The notes below the pieces were generated by a model, which was given only the letters and a program-made list of their open reading frames with translations, was not told the origin of the DNA and did not search any database. From Chrysemys picta bellii (Eukaryota > Chordata > Testudines > Emydidae): 64,000 nucleotides of DNA. The DNA lies in contig NC_088805.1 of the NCBI RefSeq assembly GCF_011386835.1, forward strand, positions 13,450,836-13,514,835. The letters are read 5' to 3'. A program made the translations under genes and the position numbers. Of this stretch, positions 1 to 11,670 are shown in pieces (position 1 is the first letter of the stretch; each line of letters starts with the position of its first letter).

Positions 1-108
1 ATAGTTTAAAAAAAAAAAAAAAGCATCTTGAGAATGTTGCTCTCTGTAGGCACTTCTGCTATGGTGGTTTGATCACCTTGGTCTCTTTAGTGGTGCAGTA
101 TTGAGACG

Positions 109-466
109 TAGGGTGACCACATTTCCTAAAGGGAAAATGGGACACCCCCAGCGGCTTGCCTGAGGGCCCCCCCATGAGGCTGTTTCCGGTTGCTGGAAGC
201 CTGCCATACCCCTGCATGCGTGAACGCTGCCTTCCCTCCCTGCTTCTCCCCTCCCCCCCCACCCCGGTGCAGGGCTGTCATCTCTGTTCCCTCCCCCCCA
301 CATTCCTCCACACTGCAACCCGCTTTTTTGACAAAAGTGGACATCTGTCAACAGATCAAGTCGGCAAGAGCAAACAGGACAAATGCCCACTTTTGGAGGG
401 AAAAAAATCCTGACAGCCAGGACAGGGCTTAAAAAAGGGACTGTCCCGGTCAAAATGGTCACCCTA
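109..466. mobile_element. hAT-type MITE with TAGGGTGACC inverted termini
   Basis: The left end TAGGGTGACCA and right end TGGTCACCCTA are exact inverted repeats around a GC-rich, non-coding interior. A 107 bp relative with the same termini lies at 17,393-17,499 and has a perfect 8 bp target duplication, which points to the hAT superfamily. Here the flanking 8-mers do not match, so this copy is older or rearranged. Open frames inside it are incidental. Confidence 0.7.
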
Positions 467-555
467 CACCACAGTCAATCGGAATTTTGCCATTGACTTC
501 AGTAAGCAAAGATCCCCATCCTGTATTCAAAGGATCTTCTTGTATATGTATCAGG

Positions 556-730
556 AAAAAAGAACAGGAGTACTTGTGGCACCTTAGAGACTAACAAATT
601 TATTATGCATCCGAAGAAGTGGGCTGTAGTCCACGAAAGCTTATGCTCTAATAAATTTGTTAGTCTCTAAGGTGCCACAAGTACTCCTGTTCTTTTTGCG
701 GATACAGACTAACACGGCTGCTACTCTGAA
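556..730. mobile_element. Foldback copy of a Penelope-like repeat, 12 bp target duplication
   Basis: The insert is flanked by ATGTATCAGGAA (546-557 and 731-742). Inside, about 48 bp on the left is repeated as the reverse complement on the right, around a core at 611-648. The right end carries the family's constant terminus (ACACGGCTGCTACTCTGAAA). The same modules recur at 10.95, 11.5, 18.5 and 53.0 kb. Assignment to PLE is inferred from the hammerhead-like core and from recall of abundant turtle repeats. Confidence 0.7.
611..648 (+). ncRNA. Hammerhead-ribozyme-like core in PLE repeat
   Basis: The order of parts matches a type I hammerhead: CCGAAGA (consensus CUGANGA, so U4 reads C), a 6 bp stem II closed by TGTA (619-634), GAAA (635-638), a 2 bp stem III GC-TTAT-GC (639-646), then T-C at the expected cleavage site (648). 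The flanking inverted arms would form stem I. PLEs are known to encode minimal hammerheads. The U4 change predicts weak or no activity. Confidence 0.45.
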
Positions 731-742
731 ATGTATCAGGAA

Positions 743-1690
743 GCCATTCATCTCCATCTGTGTGTATCCTTATTTTATCTTCCTTATGTTCTACCCTGAT
801 GCTCATTAATTTGTTATCTTTCATGGGTTCTACAAATATGCTGGGGTTAGAAGTTTCCCTTTCACACAGATTTTATGTGGTTTATAGGATGGATTCTCAA
901 GTGTTCAGGATTTTCCATCCTCCCCTCAGGGGAAATTACCCAAATATTTATTTTATTTTGAGTTGAAAATCTGAACACAGAATGATCTAAAAGCGAGTTT
1001 CTCTCATGAGTAATTGACCAAGAAGTCAGCAGCTGAGCTGTTAGAAGATGCAAGTGAGTTTGGCAGAGTGCCGTTAGTGGGAGAGGAGGAACCCCTTCTG
1101 CTTTACAAATAAGTGGTGTACACAGAAAGGTTCTTTCTGAACAGACTTATTCGTGTTATTGGGCATCAGAAAATATAATCACAGCTCTTAAAAAACCCAT
1201 AACTGGCGGAGACAATTCAAAAGGTAAAAACAACACGAAATACCCTATTGGATTCTACTCCCGGCTAAATGAATCCCACTAATGCTCTGATTTTATACCC
1301 TTCCTTTAGACATTATTTTTAAAACATTATTTTATTACACAGCTGAGAGCTCTATTTATTCCGTACTGTTGGCGAAATTAAGGTTATCAAAGCACCAGGT
1401 GGTTAAAACATCCCCAGGATGGACATGCCATAATGATGGATGTCTAGAATCACTGATGAAAACCACACACAACAATACTGTATGTTCAAAAGTTACTTTT
1501 CAGACCAGAGGGAGAATCTTAATCACAGTTGCTGAATGCACTTCTGGCAAGTGTGCTGTATTTTGCTGTCCATTAAACAAATTAAGTGAATGGAAAGCTC
1601 CACTGAAAATGGGAACTGACGCTTCCTAACTGATGATGTTGATTACAGACTCATTGGGCCTGACTCAGATTCCGTACTTTAAGGCCCCGA
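743..1690. other. Intergenic, nothing recognised
   Basis: AT-rich sequence with several short open frames that have no recognisable protein similarity, no splice-bounded coding block and no clear repeat ends. Confidence 0.5.
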
Positions 1691-1779
1691 TACTACCATG
1701 GGATCCATGAAGGCACAAGGATCTGCCCTGGCGCTTGCATGGAACCCACTGAAGTCTGGGCAGAGGCAGATTACGGTTT

Positions 1780-2370
1780 CCTGGGGCCCTGGGCCAGAGC
1801 AAGTGGGGAGCCCCCACCCCACTGTTTCTGCCTGCGGCCCCGCCTGCATTCCACACCTTCCGACTGCAGCCTGGCCCACCACCCCACCCCTTTCTGCCCC
1901 TTCCCTGCGGCCACTCCTGTTCCACCCAGGGTCCCCCCATTCCACCTCCCCACTGCAGCCCTGCAACCCCTTTTGCTCCTTCCCCCCCCTCCAACTTCGA
2001 CCCCAAGACTGGAGAAGCTCTGTCCTCACCCTTGGCTTCTGCCGGGGACAGAGTCAGGGGCTGCTTGGGAGGAGGGAGTTCCCCCGTCCCTTGGCTTCTG
2101 GGGGCCACCTTGGGTGTGTTCCTTCATCCCACGGTTTCTGCCAGGGATGGGGTCTAGGGGACCGCTGGGGTGGGGGCTTCCGCCATCCCTTGGCTTCTGG
2201 CGGGGATGGGGTCAGGGGCCACTGGGCGGGGGGGGGAGAGGGATTCCCCCATCTCACAGCTTCTGCTGGGGAAGGGAGGGCACTGGGGCTTCCCCCACCT
2301 GGCGCTGCTGCTGTGGAGCAGGGTCAGGGCGCAAGGGCTTCCCCTGCCCAGGGCTCTGGGCTTCCACCTC
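1780..2370. repeat. GC-rich degenerate minisatellite
   Basis: A phrase of the form CTTGGCTTCTGGCGGGGAT followed by GGGGTCAGGGGCCACTGGG recurs about every 60-75 bp from roughly 2,020 to 2,300, with more degenerate C-rich copies before it. The 281- and 235-codon open frames across it are products of the repeat and the lack of A/T-rich stops, not genes. Confidence 0.65.
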
Positions 2371-3005
2371 CTGCAGTGGATTTTTTCTGGGGCCCCCCGG
2401 TTGGCTGGGGGCCCTTGGGCATGGGCCCCATTGGCCCAGTGGCTAATCCACCACTGTCTGTGGGGCTCCCTGTAGTCACAGGGGTGCCCCTCAACGGATC
2501 CAATTACAGGACTGCAGCCCAAATAAGGAAAAATGCCAGTTAAGTTAATGGAGCTACCCTGAAAACTAGTGCAACTGAGGTCAAAGTCAGGCCTAGGAAT
2601 GTCTGTATGACAAAGTATTACACTGAGTCAATGCTTATTTTACTTACTGCAACAGTCTCCTGTTTTGGAAATCTACACAATTCTGTGAGAAACCAGCGAC
2701 TATCAGCTGGTGGCGTTATTTTCCCTTTTAGTCATCAGGCATAATCAGAAAATGGAACAAAGTGGTTCTCTACACTTGCTAAACTGGACAGCTAGCGAAC
2801 AGCTCTCCTGTCAGTTGTAGCTGATAATGATATATGAAATGCTCCTTTATATCTGTGGGGTAAAAAAAAAAAAAAACACCTGTATTTTAGTACAGCAAAA
2901 ATCAGAGCAGGGCTTCAGGAACAAAGTTCGATGTCAGAACCAGAGCCAAACTTGGATCCAGGCTTTGGGTTATCTCGTTGTCTGACATATTAAGGTCACT
3001 ACATA
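2371..3005. other. Intergenic, nothing recognised
   Basis: Ordinary AT-rich DNA with a poly(A) tract near 2,862-2,876; no exon or repeat boundaries identified. Confidence 0.45.
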
Positions 3006-3290
3006 CAGTGTTGCCAATTCACACAATTTTATCATGACTGTTGCCATATTTGAAATTTTTTTTAAAGCTTCAGGCTCCTGGAGTCATGTGATTTATGTAA
3101 AAAGCCCACATTTAATTAAAAAATAAAAAAAAGTCTAGTCCTCGTGTTTATGTACAAAAGCTTGAAAACAGGAATCCTAATGGCTCAAACTCCAGAAAGC
3201 AAATAAAGGCCCCAAATATATTATTTTCTAAAATCTCATTATTTTTAAGTCTCTCATGATTTTGGGGAACACTTGGGTTTGGCAATACTG
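3006..3290. mobile_element. MITE with CAGTGTTGCCAA termini
   Basis: The left end CAGTGTTGCCAATTC is answered by TTTGGCAATACTG at the right, an imperfect inverted pair. Interior phrases (CTCAAACTCCAGAAAGCAAATAAA-like and AAATCTCAT) are shared with a copy at about 16,157-17,250 and one ending near 50,790, so this is a dispersed family. Confidence 0.6.
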
Positions 3291-5993
3291 CCACCATGCT
3301 TTAAAACTAGTGCGTAGTCTAACATCCTAAGGCCATCTCTGTTTGTTGAAAGTTGACAAAAATATAATTTCTACTAACAAATTTACAAAAATTAAGTATT
3401 TTTAAAAATGTTTTAAAGAAAATCCCAGCAGAAAAAAATAGTCTATTTCTCGCCCTTTTGTCTCTTCTTCAGGTTGCTCGGAATAGGGTTGCTGTACTTA
3501 GAACAGTACCCCATACAGGGCTGTTCTGTTCACGTGTATGCTCTGCTTTCCCACTACCCTCTGTGGCATGCGCATCTCACAGCCCCTCCAACAGAAACTG
3601 TCTGTCTCAGATGCAGCATCCCCTGATTGCTTTTAGATGGTTTCACATTGCCTGTCACAAACCTGATGAGTTGAAGCAACTATTTTAGATCAGAGAGAAA
3701 TTTTTTTTGTTTTATTAAAGGAGTTTCTAGCATAAGAAATGAGCTGGAATAATATTCCTTAAAAATGTTCTATTCTGCTGGAGAAGCTGACTCTACGATT
3801 GGGGTCCAAGGATGCAATTCCGCAACTACTCTAGCAGATGCAGAATTGGGGTGCACAGACCCTGATTGTGAGGAACAGAATAGCCTCATATGCTATAAAG
3901 GAAGGCCTCTGGGAATATGAAGAATACCCTCACAAAATGGGCCCCACCCTGTGCAGAGGATTGGGCCCATTATCAAGAAAAACATTCTACAATGGAACCT
4001 GAATTATATATCACTGACCATTCCCAAACTCAGGATAAATATAATAGGCCAGATTCCGCCCTGTTCTAATATCACTGAAGTCAGTGGAGTTATAACAGGG
4101 ATGAAGTTGACTCTGTCTTTAATTTTCAACATCAGATAATAAAAATCTTTCCAGTCCTTGATTTTTCCTCAGCTGTGTCACCAGGACAAACCTGATGGGA
4201 CTGACGAAGACACAAAGGTTTCTTCTGGTGTAAAACAACTGCATTTGTTCAGCCTGGATGGCAACATCTGGACCATTAATTCTGGGCCAAAACAGCAATC
4301 TCAGCGTTAGTTGCTTTTGGGACAGAGTCTGAATTAGCCCCCACTTAAGTCAATGGCTGTTCTGCCACTGATTTTGATAGAAGCAACATTGGGTCTAGTT
4401 ACATTACCTAAATTCTTAAACCACTGCATTCCAGCTATAATCCTAGAAACAGGCATTAATGAGTCTTGTGCATGTTTTACGATGAAGTGTGAGGAACTAA
4501 CTGTTGTAAGTGCTACAGTGCAACTAGCTCAGCACCTTAGAGAAATGGATGGAATGCTGGTGGGAAATGGTTGGCTACAGATCTAGGAAATCTGCAAATG
4601 AAACCTGGAAATAGGGGTTTATCATGGAAATGCCTTCTCAACCTGAATTTTAATCATTTCTAGTGCTATACTCTCATATGGAGGTTCCCAAATTGTGGTC
4701 TGTGTACCACTGATGGATGGCCTGTGGAGCACGTGCTGGTGGTCCAAGGAAAGATGATGGTCACTATCATGCCAGCTGCTACTCCTCATTTCCAGCTGCT
4801 AAACCCCATTTAAATACAGCAAGAAATACATTCAATACTTTCCTAAATATTATTTTTCCATGTAAGCAATTGCCATTGGTGTCACAGGAGTGTCATACAA
4901 TTAGTCCTGGGAAGGGAGATGGTCCATGAGATTCTGAAGAACAGGGTGGGAGCCCATCAGTCTAGCTTTGCATTAAAAAATTGGTCCAGGCTAGGAAAAA
5001 GTTAGAGAAACCCATATGTAACAAACAATGCACAGCTTAAAAGTGAATAGCAAGAAGCACGATGTATAGAACATACCGTAACAATTTTCCCCCAGTGCTG
5101 TCCTGGAAGAGATTTTATTCTCCCCCCCCCCCCCCCCGCCATTTAAAATCTGTGTGCGAACCAGAGGGATAATATATTAACATTAGGGTACAGGTAAATA
5201 GGTAAATACATCCGTCTGCAATGGATGAACCCATGTATTGGCTGTGGTTGGTGTGTTGTTCAGAAGAGAAACAGTTAAATACATTCTACATGCAAAGCTT
5301 TCCTCTCAGATCCACATAGAAGATCCCCGTTCTGATGTTTTGCTTTCCTTTTCTACGTTAAACTTTGACTAACACACTTGGCAGGGAGTGTTAGGGAGAG
5401 TACAATACTGGATTTGGTATGAGCTGTCGAGCCCTAAGGAGACTTTTTGCTGAGAAATAGTTTCAATGAGCTAAGAATTCCCCTTTCTCCTGAGATGCTT
5501 TATTCTTGTTCCAGCAGCAACGCTCATTCCCTACCAACTGGGACTCATTCCCATCAATGCCGAGCTGACTGGAGATTCTCTGAACTCTTTCACCTGCCTT
5601 TACTATACTAACATCCAAACAATTCTTCAGCCAAAGAAACCTACTTGCCACAGTTCTCCACTGTTTATGCCATCCTCACCTCTACTTATTGGAACAGATG
5701 AACATACGATAAATATCAGTTAAACTACCTTAATCTTCAGCTCCTTAAAGTGTGTGCTTGTGTGTAAGGAAGTATGCACATATGACTTAATGGAGCCAAG
5801 CACAGCTTATTTAAAATGGGAGTGTCAGCACTATAGCACCAATCCTTGCGTACCCAAAACTCCCAGTAAGAAGTGGAAATGCAGAAGCAGACTGTAAGTG
5901 GTATCAAAGATTTTTTATAAAATATATTAGCTAAAAAAAATCACTAAATAGAATGCTGGAATGTGGCAGTGTGAGCTCCAGATTAAAGCAGGA
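3291..5993. other. Intergenic; one small MITE remnant
   Basis: No coding block recognised. At about 4,045-4,110 there is a MITE-like remnant starting GGCCAGATTCCGCC and containing the turtle-type phrase ACTGAAGTCAGTGGAGTTA. A C-rich run lies near 5,122-5,137. The rest carries no repeat ends that I can place. Confidence 0.45.
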
Positions 5994-6788
5994 CAGTGAT
6001 TCTCAAACTTATTTGATTGGGCTCCCCTTCTTTGTGTTTTTAGTCCTTTACACTCCTTCCCCCCAAGTACATGGACCACCGTCCAGCTCTGAAGGCAGCG
6101 CCACGCCAGCAGCAGCAGCAGCACAGAAATAAGGATGACAATGTGAAAAGTGATATTCATCAGTATCACTTCACAGCAGACATAGTGCCCCACTGCCACC
6201 TCCATGGGGCTGATAGCCAGAGCTCCGTCGTCTCCAGGTGAGGGATTGAGGACAGGTGGGTGTGGGGGGGGAAGAGAGCATGAGCGGCGGAGTTCCAGCT
6301 GTCCCTTTTATCCCTGCCTCCCAAATGTGCCTAGCATGGGTGGCAGGTATCATAGGCTGGGGGAGGCTGTGCCTCCCCAAAAAGCCTGGTGTGGCTGTTG
6401 CCCACACTCTGCCACCAGACCTCCTCCTGCCAGTTCCCCTGTCCCTGTGTTGTGGCCCCAGTTAGGGCTCAAGCTGGAGCCTTCCAGGGCTGGGGGCTGC
6501 GCCGCCCGCCCTCCCGGAGCTCCGGGGCTGGGGGCTGCGCCGCCCGCCCTCCCGGAGCTCCGGGGCTGGGGGCTTGGAAAGGGTGGGGCTGGGGGATAGC
6601 ATCCCCCGGATGGCAGTTCACGTGCCGCCCATAGTGCACAACCGTTCTGCACGAGCTCCAGCCACCTAGGGCTGACAACCAGAGCTCTTAAAAAATAAAA
6701 ACATAAAAAGGCACATACAGCTCATGCCTCCCTTGACACATTACCGTACCTCCCTTGGGAGGCCCGCCCCATAGTTTGAGATCTGCTG
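5994..6788. mobile_element. hAT element (non-autonomous), 795 bp
   Basis: The left terminus CAGTGATTCTCAAAC and right terminus GTTTGAGATCTGCTG are inverted repeats of the Charlie-like hAT type. Flanking 8-mers AAGCAGGA and AACTAGGA agree at six of eight positions, consistent with an old hAT target duplication. The interior has no transposase but holds a GC-rich block with a tandem 38-mer (6,489-6,575). Confidence 0.75.
6489..6575. repeat. Tandem 38 bp repeat, about 2.2 copies
   Basis: The block GGGGGCTGCGCCGCC...CTCCCGGAGCTCCGG is repeated with no visible mismatches at a 38 bp period and starts a third time, inside the hAT element. Confidence 0.8.
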
Positions 6789-7089
6789 AACTAGGACAGT
6801 ATGAATGTGCCTACATGATAAAATGTTGACTTGCCTTTGAAACTACATCAGCACAGGGTTCATATCACTATCAGTTCATGCTGTGGATTACTTTGCCCAA
6901 CACCAGAGAGGGATGAAGATTAATACAGCAAAGAATTCAGCTTATCAAGATGGAATTCTAGCTGACAAACAGCTGAACCGCTACCTCAGACAGCCTGCCA
7001 GCTCAGGATAATCCCTACAAGAAAAAAATCCAGAGCTGTTTGTTGTTACCCTTGTTCAGAGACAGTTGTAGTAGTGAATACGACAAAGG

Positions 7090-7215
7090 AATGGAAATCA
7101 GGAGACCTGGCTCTGAGTGACATGGGCAAGTGACTTTAACCATTCAGTGCCTCAGTTGCCCCTTCTGTAAAAATTGAGAAAATCATCCTTATCTAACTTT
7201 GAGATTTCAAGAAAA
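7090..7215 (+). mobile_element. MIR-like SINE fragment
   Basis: Carries MIR core and tail phrases in order: GACATGGGCAAGTGACTTTAA, CTCAGTTGCCCCTTCTGTAA and AAATTGAGAA. Heavily diverged, as expected of a MIR copy. Confidence 0.65.
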
Positions 7216-7599
7216 AGAACTATATGGGCCTGATGCCAGTCCTATTGAAATCAATGGGAGCTTGGCCATTTACTTTAATGGGAGCAAGATCAGATCCTAT
7301 AAATGCAAAGCCTCATTATAGAGGCTTCTTTACTATTCCACCCCCCACCCACCCCCATATTTTATTAAAACTGGTGATCTAAAAATTTCACACACCAAAG
7401 TTATATTACTAACTCAATTACACAAGTGTTGACTGAGCCATTCCCAGAAGTCCCGTCAATTGTTCTTCTTCCACTTAGTCATCCAGACGCAAATCATTTA
7501 GAACACAGCTTTCCTGCTTTTTCCTGTCTCCAATTAATTTTATAACCCACTGACAACACAGCTAGACTAAGGTCATTTCCTTAATCTCCAGCATAGTAC

Positions 7600-9690
7600 A
7601 TCCATCACTGCCTAAACACGTTACAAAACTTGCAACATAAAACTAGTAAACCTGGCAGAAAACAGTGTTTTCCCCAGGAACTGAAATTAGGGTGCATGTT
7701 GGAATATTTGGGGGGGTGAGGGCTGACGAGGGTTGAGACTGTGAGGGCAAAGGTAGTAAATGGCAGAATTGTAAAAACTGAAAAATGTTTCACAACCATT
7801 TTATTAAGATTTAACTCATGTTTTAAAATCATCACAGAAAATAAAGTTGGCTACTCCAGCCTACAATGAAGCACTACATCAACAACCTTCTTGGTTTCTT
7901 GTTGTAATTTTGCACTCTTTGGTGTCTTCTTGTGTGTCCGGTACTTCCAGTCCTTCATGATATGCTCATGATCAGGAAAAGGCAACTTCTTTCAGAACAC
8001 AAAATTCTATTCAATGAGGGAAAAGAGTGCTCAACTGTAGCTGTTGTGACTGGGAGTAGCAAGAGATGGATTCCTACTTCTTTCATCCCAGGAAACATAG
8101 TACAAAGATTGGGTCAAACCACTAGTGATGATAAAGAAGTTGAAGTTAAATCTTCATTTGTTTGTCATATGATATTCCACTCTTGTGTTCAAAATTTTCT
8201 ATTCTGTCCTGATCACATAGCAGCCCCATTGCTGGTAGTGCCTCACTCCATTCAGTTGTAGGTGTTTTATAAGACAGGCATCTGTAAAAGCTACGTGGAG
8301 GTTGAGTAGAATCCAGAAATGGCTATTGTAGATTTGTAAGAATCTAGTCTGTGTACTTTTTCAGCAGCTTAAACAATTCTTGTCCTCTTCACTTAAGGAG
8401 TCAATATAAGCACCTTCATTAGTCAACTTCTGGACTGAAGTCTTTGCTTCTTCCAGTACATTTTCAATGGATATCTCTGATTGATACAAGGGTAGCTTCT
8501 ACTGCTGGACAAAGATCTACTACTGTTGTAGCAGATGCCTGAATGACATTGTTTAATGATCCAAGTGGTTTCAACCAAGTAGACTTACAAGAGAGAGAAC
8601 AGCGATAGTCTTCGCTGAACTAAGTAACTAAAGTTGTCCACCAGCCTCACTATTTACATCTGTCCTATCTTGGTGGATACTTTCCAAAGCCAATAATAAT
8701 GGTTGCAGTAATTTTAAAACAACAACCAAGAATTGCTCATGAGAAAGCCAGTGAGTTTTCCCATGTTGGACTAATTTGAACTTCAATCCCAGTGTATCTT
8801 CTATTTGTTTCCAAGACATTCAGACCTTTTGGACTCTTGCTGAAAAAAATCCAGTAAAAATAGCCATTAAATTTATGGCTTTTTAATGTCTTTTGAAGAT
8901 TCTGCAGCTCGTACTAGCACTATCTGGAGTAGATGTCCTCTGCAGTGTGTGTATAGAGAGATTAGGGTTACATTTTTCTCTGAGGGAAGATTGTACTCCA
9001 CTATGTCTTCCAGAGAAGTTTGTAGCTCCATCAAATGCACAAGCAGCCATCTGTTTGGGGTTCAATTTACAAGCATTTAACTCTTCTAAGATGTTACAGA
9101 TGCAGCTGATGTGTCTTCTATAACCTGAACATCTAGAATGCATCTACTGGCCTACCATGGACATCAAGATAACATATGCAATGACTTAATACTTGATGCC
9201 TATTTGCATTGGTGCATTCATCAGCCATGTATGCACATATTTTGAATATGATGAGAGAGTTCTTCACTTTTTCAACTGCTGAGTCTTACACTGTTGCATT
9301 GCATGCTTCTAGAGAGTCAGCTGAATTTTTTCAGAAAGATAGTGATCATTTGCTGGTCTTGTTAGAAACCAGTGTCCAACTTCAGGATTAACAAATGATA
9401 ATGCAATTAACATTGGCCTCCAGTTTATAGTGTGTGGTTTTTCTCTTGCTTAAATAGAAAGTATGATGCAACAGCCATGTTGGTTCACATAAAATGAGTT
9501 GTGTCTCCAGCATTCTTAACAGCCTCATTAAGTTCTTCTAAAATTGGCTTTGACAGTGACTGGCTTATAAGGCTTTCTGCACATTGATGCAGTCCGGAGG
9601 CGTGATGCTTTGCAGCCTTTTCATGTATGTTGTCAGTATTGGCTTAGTTCATCAGTCTGGCAAACCAAGCTCCCCCACTTTTACTATATA
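7600..9690 (-). pseudogene. Decayed hAT transposase-like gene (KIAA1586-like)
   Basis: Reading the minus strand, several open segments line up in order. The 9,143-8,883 block contains KQMAACAFDGATNFSGRHSG. The 8,819-8,628 block contains KLVQHGKTHWLSHEQF. Near 8,100-7,980 there is LLLLPVTTATVEHSFSSLNR, which fits the C-terminal hAT dimerisation domain. Frameshifts and stops separate the segments, so no intact protein remains. The similarity to KIAA1586-type hAT-derived proteins, which are multiplied in turtle genomes, is from memory. Terminal repeats were not found, so a transposon, a retrocopy or a broken host gene are all possible. Confidence 0.65.
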
Positions 9691-9699
9691 AATCCATGA

Positions 9700-10258
9700 T
9701 ATGCCCACATCTTGAATACTGCATGCAGTTCCGGTCACCCCATCTCAAAAAAGATATATTGGAATTGGAAAAGGTTCAGAAAAGGACAACAAAAATGATT
9801 AGTGGGTATGGAACAGATTCCATATGAAGAGAGATTTAAAAGACTGGGACTTTTCAGCTTGGAAAAGAGATGACTAAGGGGGTTTTGATAGAGGCTTATA
9901 AAATCTTGACTGGTGTGGAGAAAATGAATAAGGAAGTGTTATTTACCCCTTCACTTAACACAAGAACTAGGGGTCACCCAATGAAATTAATAGGCAGCAA
10001 GTTTAAAACAAACAAAAGGAAGTATATCTTCAAACAATGCACAGTCACCCGTGGAACTTTTTGCCAGGGATGTTGTGAAGGCCAAAATTATAACAGGGTT
10101 CAGAAAAGAACTAGATAAGTTAATGGAGGATAGGTCCATCAATAGCTATTAGCCAGGATGAGCAGGGATGCAACACCATGCTCTGAGTATCCCTAGCCTC
10201 TGTTTGCCAGAAGCCGGGAATGGTCAACAAGGGATGGATCACTCGATGATTCCCGTTC
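9700..10258 (+). mobile_element. CR1 LINE 3' end
   Basis: The start encodes the CR1 reverse transcriptase tail (phrases CCGGTCACCCCATCTCAAAA and GGACAACAAAAATGATTAG) and continues into the CR1 3' region (ACCATGCTCTGAGTATCCCTA). A close parallel copy lies at 19,975-20,590. The usual CR1 end is cut off near 10,258, where unrelated sequence begins. Confidence 0.85.
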
Positions 10259-10936
10259 ATAACTGATGTGACCAGCCCAGAGGTCCCGAGGCTATGAACT
10301 GCCAAGCCTAGAGGTGCTGAGGCTTAGCCCTGGCAAGCCCTAGCACAAATTCAGCCCTGAGGGAGAGCCCTCATTCCGGCAGGCTAAGCACAGTTCTGCT
10401 GCCCTTTACTCAGACAATAAGAACAACAACATTTCATGACCCCCACATTAAAATGTTTTATTAAAGCTAATGTTTAAAATCAAATTTACACAAGTTAACC
10501 GGGAAGGTACTGTACATCTGGGGTCAGGCTTGAGTTATGAGGGATTACAGGTATTGGTTACAAGGTTCACAGGATACATACATAGTACATAACAAGCATA
10601 GACCCAGACTGCGGTGCGGGAGTTTTTATACTACAGTGATTTGTAACCCAACACCAGCCAAAATTGATCACTTGGGCAGCACAGCTCTGTCTGCTGGATA
10701 CATAGGCAGAATAGGTGTGTTCATGTAAATATAGTCTGGTCCTGAAGCCTTTCCACCCACCTCTGCCTCACCACTAGCTGCCAGGGGAGAGCTCCTTCAG
10801 ACCTTGCTTACAAACCATAATTTGAAATTATTAGGTAGGCCAATACAGCCGAAACAAATGTGCTGACATTGTCATAAAAAAAACAGTCTTTGGTCATACT
10901 TTTCAAACCCATTATGCTTTCTCAGGTACAAGTATT
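10259..10936. other. Unclassified insertion-like segment
   Basis: Begins where the CR1 3' end is interrupted. On the minus strand there is AATAAA (complement of 10,457-10,462) downstream of a 400 bp non-coding stretch, as in an LTR or a 3' UTR, but I saw no TG...CA ends, primer-binding site or target duplication. Identity unknown. Confidence 0.3.
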
Positions 10937-10950
10937 TTCTCATATACTGT

Positions 10951-11174
10951 AAAAAGAACAAGAGTACTTGTGGCACCTTAGAGACTAACAAATTTATTAG
11001 AGCATAAGCTTTCGTGGACTACAGCCCACTTCTTCGGATGTGCATGATGCATCCGAAGAAGTGGGCTGTAGTCCACGAAAGCTTATGCTCTAATAAATTT
11101 GTTAGTCTCTAAGGTGCCACAAGTACTCCTGTTCTTTTTGCGGATACAGACTAACACGGCTGCTACTCTGAAAC
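10951..11174. mobile_element. Near-perfect palindromic PLE repeat, 14 bp target duplication
   Basis: Flanked by the exact 14-mer TTCTCATATACTGT (10,937-10,950 and 11,175-11,188). The left half runs from AAAAAGAAC to CTTCGGATG and is repeated as the reverse complement after a short spacer near 11,040-11,049. The hammerhead-like core is present on both strands (plus-strand copy at 11,053-11,090). The right end extends to the constant ACACGGCTGCTACTCTGAAA terminus. Confidence 0.75.
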
Positions 11175-11392
11175 TTCTCATATACTGTGTATGCTTTTAA
11201 AGTGTGTATTAATGTTTCAATTTCAATTAAATTTCCAACCATCTAAATTGGCAACACTGAATGTAACTGGGGGGGTGTTGGGGAAATTTTTTGGGGAGGA
11301 GTGTACACCCCTCGTGGGGGGGGGGAGGGAAGGGGTGGAATCTAGGGAAATCCCCACTCCTCCAGATGTAACTTTCAAGATACAGTAGAACC

Positions 11393-11638
11393 TCAGTTAC
11401 AAACACCTTGGGAATGGAGGTTGTTCATAGGAACATTTCAGTGTTAACTCTGAACAAAACATTATGGTTGTTCTTTCAAAAGTTTACAACTGAACATTGA
11501 CTTAACACGTCTTTCAGAGTAGCAGCCGTGTTAGTCTGTATCCGCAAAAAGAACAGGAGTACTTGTGGCACCTTAGAGACTAACAAATTTATTTGAGCAT
11601 AAGCTTTTGTGGGCTAGAATGGAACATATAGTGAGGAG

Positions 11639-11670
<32 letters not shown>

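Noticed and set aside
1698..2543. 281-codon plus-strand open frame
   Set aside because: Lies across a GC-rich minisatellite, overlapped by other long frames on both strands; Pro/Gly-rich with no domain.
9209..9391. Plus-strand frame in the hAT-like region
   Set aside because: Shadow of the minus-strand transposase-like sequence.
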